The position numbers and the translations under genes are program-made. A stretch of DNA of 64,000 nt from Dendrophyllia cribrosa (Eukaryota > Cnidaria > Anthozoa > Scleractinia > Dendrophylliidae), in the NCBI GenBank assembly GCA_024195265.1, contig JAJLRJ010000009.1, forward strand, positions 27,286,597-27,350,596, written 5' to 3'. The notes under the pieces were generated by a model that searched no databases, was not told the DNA's origin, and saw nothing but the letters and a program-made list of their open reading frames with translations. Shown here one piece after another: positions 45,201-57,200 of the stretch. Within the stretch, counting starts at the first letter, position 1. Each line of letters opens with the position of its first letter.

Positions 45201-48200
45201 GTGCATACGGGTTCTTACCATCCTCCTGCGTCCAGGCCCACGCCACCGCACTGGTATTGCTAGTTCCCAGGCCGTTCAAGTTGTATGTTCTCACAGAGAC
45301 TTTGTAGTGCTTGAATTTTAACAACCCTCCAGCTCTGTAGTAGTTTAATTGGCTGTTTGGAATTTTTATTTCCAGAGTGTTCGAAGAGGATACCCCTTGT
45401 GGCTCAAATTTCATTAAAAATCCAATATGATCACTATTCCATGTGTCTCGAGGCGGAATCTGATTCGAGAAAAATACGAAAAACATAATCAAGGAAGTGA
45501 ATTTGAAACCGATCGAAACCGATTTCATCCAAAAAGTGTCCCACGTTCAAATGTTTATGGTTTCCCTCAACCAGCTAAACGTTTAGACAGTTTGTTTTTC
45601 CCGGAAATATTATATTAATGACCTTTAAATCTGTCCTATATTTTCCCGTAGCATTCGCTTTGCATTTTTATTGTTTATCTTTACTTGCAATGACGTCTAG
45701 TAAGCAAATCCCTTTGTTATCAAAGTGAACGTTCCTAGCAATAGTCAAAAAATAGAATCTAGAAATGGCTGAATGAGTCTAGCTGCCTGTGCAAGTTATG
45801 TTACACACAAATATGAACTGTAGAATAAATAAAATCTCAAAGCTTTCTATTTCGTTTAGGATTTCATGCGTTATTTTTTCAGTTGACTTTGCACCAACCT
45901 TCCATCTCAGTTCCAGTCCATCTTTGCCAACTTGAATCACGGTCAAATTACTCGGAGGAAGGGAGGGAGCTGTGCAAAAATATAAAAAAAGACAAACAAG
46001 ACGACGCATTTTCAAATACTGACATTGTAAAGGATCTGCAAAGAATGTATGCCGGCTCATTAGCGCTTTTGCTATCCAACAGTTTGCAGTTTTTGATAGA
46101 CAAGCTGATGCTTTATTAATTAGCTGTTTCTTTTTATAGATCAACTGTTAAGTTTTGTACTTAATCTCGGTCCCAGTCCCTTTTCAGTACTATATAAGTA
46201 TAATTTTCAACACTGTAACGGTCACTTTTGAAAATGTATGTAGTAGCATACGAAACTTCAAGTTTTACCAAAAACGAATAAGTTCAATACGTTTATCACC
46301 GTGGTTTGTGTTCTATTTCTTGTCTGCGTCTGTTGTGATTGGCCAGAGTAATTACTTGGGTTTTGACTTTGCGAAATCGGTGGGGGCTGTAAGTATTACG
46401 TACGAAAGCCAAAAAACATTTTTCCAAAGTTTTGTTAACAACTACTATACTAGTGTACTAGTGGCTGCGGATGGCCAGTATTGAAATATACTGCAACTTT
46501 AAAAAAAGTTAAGCCACTGAATTCTTTCAAGTTTTTCACTTGTGTAAGTCTTGAACTGATTATAGTTAGTTTGTTCTCCTTTCAAGAATTTACTTGATTT
46601 CTCACTCTAGTGTTTTAAAATCATTTCCTGTACATCTAAAAACGAAAATCCCTACGACATGGCGGACACTTAAGAAATTCAATGTCTAAAGCAGAATCAT
46701 CTAGGAAACTAAGGCCTAGGGCAAACGTCGAACTTAACATGTGCCGAATCTAATTCAAATGAGTAAGAACAATAGATTTTGCTCATTTGCATGAGATTCG
46801 GCACATGTGAAGTTCGACGTTTGCCGTAGGCCTAACAATTAGTCTAGACGGCGTCTTAAGACGGGGGTACACGTAAATTTTAATGAAATTTTAAGAGGTT
46901 TAAGGAGGGATAGAAGAAAGAAAATGATTTTTGGAACTCCAACAGACAAGAGCACCCCAGGTTGATAGTGGACTATTTTGGTGTCCAGCTATTAATTATT
47001 AACTACAAATGCTAATTTTTAGACTTCGTTAAATCTTTAATATTCTTATTTTCCTAAAGTTTTCAAATTCTTTGAGAAAAATTCTTTCCTCCAAACATAC
47101 CCAAAAATCACTCAAAAATTTACAAAACTCCCCATAACATAGATTCTTGTAATGAGCGAGAGTTTTTGGATTGCTTCAAACGTGAACAAGATATTTCCAT
47201 TAAAGCCATGTTAAGTGGCGGAAAAATAACGACATTCAGGTGGACGCCGTCTTAAGACAGACTATCCTCTTAAAGTTTTGTTATAAGAATTTAAGGGGGT
47301 TTGGCTATTTTGATGTAATTACTTTTTAGCGTTGAAAATCCCCAAGGTCTATTCCTTTTTCCTGTTGTGATAGGTATGGAACTGTAAGTAGTATATTTAG
47401 TGCCGTACGAAGTTTAGGCTATCTATTTTGTGTAACATATATACAGCCTTTTTTTTATTGAGTGTCGAAAGTAATTTCGCGATTGCTTTGGTTTTGCATT
47501 GCTACGCTTCGCGATTGGCTAAAAAATTTCGCGCCACTTTCTCAACTTGTCTGCATGCATTTTACCGCGCTTGGCGCCGTCTGTTGTGATTGGCCAGAGT
47601 GATTACTTTAATTGGGTTTGGTTTTCATGACACTCAAGTGAAAACCGTTGTTATGGAGTACGTATGTTGCAGAAGTGTCTGGATTGTTTCTTTCCTAAGA
47701 ACGTCTGTACATTTGAAATACCTCCTTCCTCAGTCTTGATAATCTTGGTATCAGACCTCGGACTGTCCCCCGCGCCATTATAGGCCACCACAGCCACCGC
47801 GTACTGCGTAAACTTCTCCAAACCACTCAGGGTACCCTTCTGGATGATAACACTGCTGTCATGATCAATAACACGCTGTACTATATTGCTTGGCGTGTTT
47901 CCCTTCCACGCCTGAAGCTAAGAAACAACGCAATAAACAGGTATAAGACAATGGTCAACATGCTGCAAAGTTTCAATAAAGCCAAATAAAGCCGAATAAA
48001 GCCATTTTTGTGCGTTTGGCATCTGCTACATGTTTTCTGCGTTCGGCAACGTTTGCATGTTTTCCCACCATTGGCAAAGTTCGCATGTTTTCCCGCGCTT
48101 GACGCCGGTTGCATGTTTTCTCGCGTTTGGCAATAGTTGCAGGTTTCTCGAGTTTGCATGTTTTCCCGCGCTTGGCGCCGGATGCATGTTTTCTCGCGTT

Positions 48201-51200
48201 TGGCAATAGTTGCAGGTTTCTCGAGTTTGCATGTTTTCCCGTGCTTGACGCCGGTTGCATGTTTTCTCGCGTTTGGCAATAGTTGCAGGTTTCTCGAGTT
48301 TGCATGTTTTCCCGTGCTTGACGCCGGTTGCATGTTTTCTCGCGTTTGGCAATAGTTGCAGGTTTCTCGAGTTTGCATGTTTTCCCGCGCTTGGCGCCGG
48401 TTGCATGTTTTCTCGCGTTTGGCAATAGTTGCAGGTTTCTCGAGTTTGCATGTTTTCCCGTGCTTGACGCCGGTTGCATGTTTTCTCGCGTTTGGCAATG
48501 GTTGCAGGTTTCTCGAGTTTGCATGTTTTCCCGTGCTTGACGCCGGTTGCATGTATTGGTATCCAGTTCTCATACCACTAGGTAATAAACCAGCCAGAAA
48601 GCATTTATTGTGATTGGCCGGTTATCATAACTTTGTTTTTTGAAAACACTCTTTGTACATTCAAGCACTAAAAAGAAAACAGAATCAATACAGAACAGCT
48701 CTATTGGTAATTGATTTAAGTACCTTGTAGCCTCTTATGTTTCCATTTTGCTGTTTCTGAGGTAGTGGCTTCCATTGCAAGACTACACTAACAGTAGTGA
48801 TGTTTATTACAGTGACTTCCTGCGGTGATGCGGTGGGCACTGCGAAAAAAGGCGAAAAACGAATTGTTCACGTACTTTGTCAATTATAAGATCAAATTTA
48901 TACCGAAAGTGCAAACGCCTTCAGTTACCGGGCGCGAAGAGAGGCGGTTTTTTACTCAGACTTTAATGTTACAATCTTGCAACCAAACACTTTGCTAGGG
49001 GCTAAAAATGCGATAACGCTCACGTGGTTGAAGTCGTCAAAAACAGTAACCATTAAATACAAGCTCCCCGTATTTTCCGTTTTAAAGCGAAGAAACGATC
49101 CTAAATTTTCACAATGAGACGTTCATACTTAAAGGGCTGCTGTCACGAGTTGACATGCGCCGGTTCTCGTCCGATCACCGAAGTTAAGCCCTGTCGGGCG
49201 AGGTTAGTACTTGGATGGGTGACCGCCTGGGAATACCTCGTGTCGTAGACTCATCATTTCTTTCCTTTTCTCCCTTTCATTTTTCATTTTTTTGGTTCCG
49301 TCAAGGAGCCACTGTCCTGAGGAGGGCAAACTGAAGCCAAAGTCATGAAAACATAGCATACCTTCGACGATATTCCAACGACAACAAATGGGCGATGAAG
49401 TCGCTGTTATGCACCAGTCAATGTAAACCCCCGCACCCCCCGGGCCGGGACATGGCGGGGCATATGCGGGGAATTTTCCACGATTTGACAGGAGAAAGGG
49501 CCGCGGGTATCGGGGGCTTTGACGACTTTTGCATTGGCATCCAAAATCAGCCGGGGCATGGACCGGGGCATTTTCCACCGAGGCGGACTGGGACTAGAAT
49601 CGTAAATCCAGCAAGATGGCGGCCGTGAATAAGAGTGACGTGCGTACGCAACTCCCACGCGCGTGTTTTAGCCTTTAAGTTTAAGAAGGTCAGCTCGTAC
49701 GAGTATATCTTTTAGAGAACGTTCCCTTTTGTATGATATTAGGGGCGGTTCTTCGTATATTTCGTTTAGTAATGGCTGCTGTTTTATCCGGATGCCAGTG
49801 TTGGTGTAATAAAGAGTGACAAGCTACGCGACTCCCTCTCGAGTGTTTCAGCCATTTTATAGTTAAGCTCGCAAAATGATGCTTCTTGTATTTGTAGCGG
49901 GTATATGGAGATTTCGAGGTGACGGAATTAAAAGCCTTCTAAACGTCGCAAAATGATACAGACTTTAGTCTCGAGGTCATTTGTGTTTTTAAGCTGTCTG
50001 CTAGTTTTGACCTCTTGAGAGCTCTCAAGTGTCACGCATTGAGCGTGAGACTCGCGCAAACGAATCCAATCTCACGCTAAAACTTATATTTCTGACGCAT
50101 TTAAGGTTTCTGATTAAAACAGTTGATTCTGAGGTAGAAAATTGCTGCTTTAAGTAAGTGCCTGCATAAATTAACTATATTTCTTGATATAATTAGTCCC
50201 TGTTTCCATTGTACTCGCTTCGAACTTTTTCCAACAGTGTAAAATTCATGAAATTTTTATTATTTTACTTCTGGATATGTCAGAATGTTAGGAAAGAGTT
50301 GATATTAGTCCAATTAAAAGAAAAATCTGGGATCTAAATAGTCACTTTTAAAGGGTCACATTTCCGCTCAGAATAAAGGAAAACGCGTCTTAGCTACTTA
50401 AATTTTTCAACATTTTCTGGGGGAGCATGCCCCTAGACCCCCCTAGGGAGGTGACGCCTGCGCCATCACAATCGACGGCTACGCCGTCGAAAAACTCTCT
50501 CTTTCCCAGCAAATCAACTTGAGAGCTCTGTTCCTTACCCGGGGCATCAGTGTTTAATAGCGATGGCAGTTTGTGTCAGCTTTTATCTGATGCCATCGTG
50601 GCATTCGTTAGAATAGCTCTGCAGTAAAACCTTTTGACATTGCATGTAGGCTTTGAGCAAGCTTTGATTTGGAGGTCGTTTTAAAATTATGCTGTATTCT
50701 CGGCGGCTTTCTTCAATTCTGGAGCTCTGTTCAATCGGCGACTTTCTTCAGTTTTGTTTGACCTCTTGCTGTGCTCATGTAGCCATTTTCTAGTAGAAGT
50801 TTACAAACAATGTAAGGTTCTTCACTCTCTTTGAATCTCTCAGGTAGTCGGATCTTAAGTTCGAAATTATCGACCGTCAATGGTTTCTTGCAACTAGTTT
50901 TTTTTCCGGTTGGGCCCAGCAGTGTTTTTATTGCAAGCCTAGGTCGTATTTTCATGGACTGGTGATATGTTGGTCCTAATTTTCAGAGATAATTGCAGCT
51001 TTTTATAAAGCTATGTAATGTTTCGCAGAGAGTATAAATCAAGCGCATTTCAGTCACTGCTCCGCTTTGTAGTTAAGAAATGTTTTTTTCCGGAGCTCTC
51101 TGAATCTGTTTATCTCCATTGTCATTTGTGCAGTGCTCTTCTCACTACGTTGTAATGAGTTTCACAATCTGGCGACTGTTTTGTTTAGGCCATGATCATA

Positions 51201-54200
51201 TGATTGCATGTGATAATCCACAGTGCCCAGTTGAATGGTTTCACTTTTCTTGCGTGGGAATCACAAGAGAGCCTACAGGACACTGGTACTGTGATGACTG
51301 CCAAGGTTAACCAGGGTAGCTGTTCGGTTACAAGCATGTAGAGTTTCCGATCTTCAAATAATCAACCCATTATATCCAGCATTTTTTTCGTTCAAGTTAA
51401 ATCTAATACAGTTTAAAAACTGTATTTTAATAGTACCGTTTAAGTGAGTTGTTCGCTTGTCTCTATTTGTCCTACAATTTTAAATTGCAAGCAGGTGAAA
51501 TATTTCTCCAAATGTGAAATCAGAGACTGCCAAATCAGCCAGTTCCTTGCAACGGTGTGTGATGTTGAAATTTCATGTAAGTTTGAAGCATTTACATTAA
51601 GCTGTGTCTTCTACCGCTTTCGCTGTCAGTTTTTTTTTTTTTTGCATTATAATGCTAATGTCTAAAATTAAATTTGCCCAAAAGGAGCAGGGCATTTGAG
51701 CGGGGTCATTAACGCCGATTAGAGCAAAAAAATGGCCTCCGGGTGCGGGGCATTTAACAACTTTTGCAGTGAGCGCCAGGCAAATGCCCCGCTATGTCCC
51801 GGCCCGGGGGGTGCGGGGGTTTACATTGACTGGTGCATTACTGGAAGCTTCATACCCGGCATCGAATTTAGTCTGAAGCCACGACCTAAATATCCGATTT
51901 TCCGAATATATTCGTTTGTGGTTTCTAGACCACGCTATCTTATATTCTGCTTGATCCTCGAACTTCCTCTTCCGTCCCGAATTGGTTCTTTTTCCTCCAC
52001 CGCCGCCACTAGTCGACGCCATTTTGAAATTGACGGTTCAACTTGAAAAATTCAGGCTGAACTTTTCAAGTTTCGATTCGAAAAACTCGCGCATGCGCCC
52101 TCGTGACAGTGTCCCTTTAAAGGATGCTGTCCCGGCTGAAATATTTTGTTTTCAAGATTATGAAGAGGAGCTTGCTTGTCTTAAAATAGGAAGAAAAAAT
52201 CGCCAAAAGTGATGAACGCAAAGACATAATAAAGACTAAAATACAAAATAACGACTAAAAAACTCAAAATTCCACCAGAATGGAAACTTTGATTTCTTGA
52301 CCGCCTGTCACGAAATCAAAATCGATGAACTGTAATCCACTTCCGTCCTTGTAATCATGCACTTTTTACCAAACTGTTTCGTTCTGCTCTATAGAATCTT
52401 TTTATCCAATTTAGTGGTGGCATTTGGCGATAAAAAAATTGAAAATAAATAAACATATTTTCGTTATTTCGGCGAGACAGTGTCCCTTTAATTACTTCTG
52501 TTTAATATTAACAACACAAATTTTACTTCCCAAGCACATATCGGGCGCGATCCTTGACTATCGCCGATAAACCAACGATGAAAAGCGCCAATCAAATTCA
52601 TGAATTCGCAATAGCTTACGGCTACCCAGATCGTCTGAGAGGATACCTATTTTTAGTATTACTTCATCGAGGGAAACCCAAAAATTATGGTTTGGTTTGC
52701 AAGAACTATAAATAGTAGTAAATTTTGATAACTATGTATGGCCGGCATGTAAATGGAGTGCAACTTGAAAAATTGGGCCAATTTCGGAAAGTTCATGTCT
52801 TAGCACTTGGTCTTGTCACAAGAACCGATATATTGCGTATAACTCCGTTCGTCATCACTCACAGTTCTTGCTTGTACTTGTATTTAAGTTTGCAGTTTAT
52901 TTATTTGGAGCTGTCTTTCTTTTATTATATTTCTTGAACGTTCTTCCTTTGTATCTTGCAAACATCAGTTAAAACTTACAGCTGTATGATGGCTTGTTCT
53001 CTCTTCAATAACTCACTTCATATCTTCCTCTTGGTAATTTCACCCTTTCACTCCGCTCAGAGTCATTTTCGCAGACATGTAGTGTTTTCTAACTTTTTAT
53101 TTTGTTGATGAAAACCTATGGTGTGACCATTCAAATGAAATCTCTTCGGCAGTACTTTTGCATGGTACCATTCGTTTTTCAATATTTTACAAAATGAAAT
53201 TATTGACATTTTTCTTGAATTTTGATTTTTGGCACTCTTGGGAGTTACAGGATACATTTCACGTTTGAGGAAAGGCAGTAAAAAAATCTTCTTTACGTTC
53301 TCGACTAACATGTGATAGTGCTCACCCCCTTCCGCTGTGGTGACAGTGACAGGATTACTGTACGTCCCGTCTCCTGCATCATTGTACGCTAGCACTTTAA
53401 TCTCGTACGAGGTGAACTGCACGAGCCCATCAATGTTTCCTTGAGTGGCAGTTGCGTTATCAATCTTCCTAATAATAAACTGGATGCCAGACACTCCAAC
53501 CAGACGGTATGCTATCTTGAAACCTCGCAGGGGACCGTTGTGGCTTTCTGGAGAAGGAATCTAAGAAAAAAAGAAGACTGACACATTGCACTTCTCTAAA
53601 TTTGCTGCGTCTTTCTGTTTCACTATTTTAAAGCCAAAATACATATTTGTAGCAGTGAAAACCCAAAAATAATGGTCCAGTTTTCTTTAAAATTATTCTG
53701 CTAGTGCTCTACGATTAAAAATAAGTGTCTTGGGCTGCAGATGGCAAGGATGGAAATGGATTGCAACTTAAAACAAACTGGCGCAATTGTTTTTCAAGTT
53801 TAACGCTTTGTGTCTTGGAAAACTCGCTAAAACTCTGATTCTCTCTTCGAAAACGCACATGAAATCTTCCTCTTGTTTTTCTATAAGCATTTCGTGTAAG
53901 ACCAAGGTAATTAGTCTTAATTTGAAACAATTTTGACCCAAAAACGTCAAATTCCCTGTGACATAGCCACTTTAAACCATTGACCCCTGAGAATTTTTGC
54001 GTTTGTGAGTGATTTTCTGCATATAAACGAGCCATAGGATTTCGTAGCTCCATATTTGGGGTTACCATCGAAAGTTCTGCTGTTCTAAAACACTGGAGGC
54101 TCGAGTTTACTAGAAACGTCATTTTGACGTAGTGTTTTTGCTTCGTTGATCGGAGCTATATAAAGAACGGCTCAAATATAGTTTGTATGCAATTTTTTGG

Positions 54201-57200
54201 TAAGTTTACAACCATTTTTCATCTTTAGTAGCTGCCTGATGAGCATCATCAAGCGTGAAGGTAGCTAAGAGCCCACTTTCTCAAAGAAGCGAGTAAGGTA
54301 ATGTACTTCGTTTGCGAATTTGGCTTGTTGCTCGTACAACTGGAAAAATGGCCGCTCCAAAACGAAGTAGCCTTGGGACTCCACTACTCACGATGAATTT
54401 CTTGACCTACCACGGCATATTTTGAAATTTGCGACCACTGAAGAACACAACAAGCGCGAAATTTCGGTGGTAGGTCGGAGTGGCTGTGGACTTAGTGTAA
54501 TATGTGGAGGAAGGAACGAACGGTGTCAAAAATTCTCGCCATTTCCCAGCATGCAGTGCAGTCGTGAGTCGTGGGTCTGGGCAACGAACAAGAGCAAAAA
54601 AAAATCACTTCCAAGCTAGGAATAGGACTGAATTTTGCTGTGAACGTTGACTTTTGGGTTTGCAACGATGATTTCAATAAAAAAAACTGAAGGCAAAAAA
54701 GTGATTTTTGTTGTTTTTCTATGACGTTAAAAATGGTCACTTTTGTTCTTGTCCAAATTGAGACGCTGATATTCTGCAAAAATCGCTGACTTTTTTGTGT
54801 TTATTGGGTATCTCAATTTGAAGGACTTTCTAGTGAATGCTCTCAACTGATAGTTAAGGCAATGTTCGCGCGATTGAGAAAGTTGCAATTTTTTAAAGCA
54901 GTGGAGTCTTGTACGGGCGGTTTGGCGCGGTTGAGGTGTCAAAGGGTTAAGTAAGCCTACTGAACTTACTCGTGTCCAGTCGTTATTTAGGTGATTTTGG
55001 GACAGGAGGAGACTGATTGAAACGAAGCATACTACGTTACCATCAACCCATTCGCTTCCAGAATCAAAGATAAGTTTTAGGTCTGTGTTCAGTACGAAAC
55101 CTTGCAGTGCGACAATTCGCTCTTCACCAGTACTTTTCGATGGTGCTGTTTCTTTTTCAGTAATTTTACGAAACGAAACATTTGGGATTTTTCTTGAATT
55201 TTAAATCTTGGTGGCTTTGGGGAGAGAAAGAATTAATAATGAATAATGGATTTTAACCCTTTCACCACTCCCAGAGTCAATAAGGGTTCTATAAGAGACA
55301 TGTAGTGTCGTGCTAACTTTTGAGTCTGTTGATGAAATCCTATGGTGCGACCACTCAAATGAAACCTCTTCAGCAGTACTATTGCATGGTACCATTTGTT
55401 TTTCAATATTTTACAAAACTGAATTTCGGATTTTTCTTAAATTTTGATTTTTGGCACTCTTGGGAGTAAGGGTTAACAACGGCTTGAAGATACGTACCTG
55501 CCACTGCACAAGTATAGAATCATTGCTGATTGGTACACCGCTGACATTGAGAGGGGCCTGAGATGGCGCTGAAACACAACACCAACAACAAATTACACAA
55601 AACATTTCAATAATTGGTATAATAGTAGAAATTTTAGTTTTATCAACTGAGCTGATAATGTAGGTACCTGCTATAAGTGTCATAATGCTGGCGGACGCTC
55701 CACTCGCCGCACCCACCCCAACATGATTGACAGCTCGTATACGGAACTGATACTGAGTGTGTGGTAGTAGATTACGCACGAGGATTGACATCTGTCTGTC
55801 AGATGGACTGATGTCGTCTTTGATAAGGCGCCAAGCATTAGAGCCTGCTTTGGCTTCAACGTTGTAGGATAAAATTGGGCTGTTTCCATCGTACCCTGGA
55901 GGGAACCATATTAAACGAACCTCTGTGGGCTGGATGTTGCTCACTACAGGCGTGCTGGGAGCAAGGGGTGTTTCTGAAAAAAAAGGCAGAAGTTAAAATG
56001 GTTTCAGTGATGATCTTGTAAGGCGTTCATCGAAATCGACGCGGTTGTAAATCATCAACATAGATCATACAGACTTTAGAACTTTTCCAGGACTTGTAAA
56101 AAAATACATTCGAAACTCTCGCAAACGGACACACTCGGGACACCCTCGGGAAGCAGAAAAGTGTCCGTAACTGGAGCTGGTCACTCACATAATAAGAGTG
56201 GGAATGATGCTCGTAAGAGGCGAGTTCAAACGGAGTTTTGTCAAGGCGGTGGTACGTAGAGCTGTCCGCTTACTGGAGTGTCCGCTCAGATAGTTTTGAC
56301 TGTATTTAAGGACTTGTTTTCCTCAGGAACAAACATTACTATGTTGCAAGACTACATATTTTGCATACTTGAGCCATCAAATCAGTACGGATATTTCTAC
56401 AGCCACACAGAAGGCCTACTTACTAAAAGGTACCTTGAATAAGAATCACTCAATTGTCCTGATTTATAAACGTCGGCTTTTCGACACTTTTAATGTGTTT
56501 CTCGTTATTTTTATCTCAACCTGTATTACGTGTTCGGTGCTCCCCCAACAACGTTTGATAACAAAATGAAGTTATTTTGCTGTATAGTCTCAAGCATTCA
56601 AGGACTTTCCAGTGTCACTATTCAATCAGTTTCCAACGGAAATTCAAGGACATTTCCAGGAGACAGAATGAGGAGAATGTGTCCCTTAAGATTAAGAGAC
56701 GCAGGATTCAATGGCTCGGTCATGTTCTTAGGATGCCCAATGAAAGGATACCTAAAGCTGCCTCAAGATGTACCCCAAATGGAAGGAGAAAGAGAGGCAG
56801 GCCAAAAACCACCTGGCGAAGGACAGTGATGACGGAACTGGAGGAGATGGGTCTCTCATGGGGTGAAGCACAGGCCAAAGCACAAGACAGGGTTGAGTAG
56901 CGGCGTATTATTGCGGCCTTATGTCCCAGCTTGGACGAAGAGGATTAGATTAGATAGATTTCAAGGATCGACTTTCCTTTTTTAAGCACTTTTCAAGGAC
57001 CGTGCGAACCATACAATGAAAACGTCCGTATACATGCCGCATTACACAAGATCGCGTTTTAATGTCACAAAACAATGCACATGCCCGCCGTACCTTGCAC
57101 GCTTAATGTGCCGCTAGTTGTAGCATTTCCCGCCACAGACTTCACGCGGCAGACATATGTCCCAGCATCATTTTCTTGCACAGTGATTATGCACAGTGTT

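Larger units (their letters stand above)
49410..51837. mobile_element. 2.4-kb DNA transposon-like element with TTA duplication
   Basis: 54-bp terminal inverted repeats (49410-49463, 51784-51837) start TGCACCAGTCAATG and contain a GC-rich block; TTA lies on both sides (49407-49409, 51838-51840). TTA targets and 3-bp duplications are typical of PIF/Harbinger. Inside are a minus-strand frame (50731-50955), a PHD-finger exon on the plus strand (51189-51310) and a GACGGCTACGCCGTC hairpin near 50473. No transposase is recognised, so it is probably non-autonomous with captured sequence. Confidence 0.8.

Noticed and set aside
47881..48613. Overlapping repetitive ORFs on both strands (up to 230 codons)
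   Set aside because: The 73-bp tandem unit has no stops in several frames and is not a multiple of three, so open frames are automatic. There is no start context or splice evidence.
53715..54122. 135-codon minus-strand ORF in the FN3-2 intron
   Set aside because: No domain, no matching splice sites in phase, and part of it resembles a dispersed repeat near 52.75 kb.
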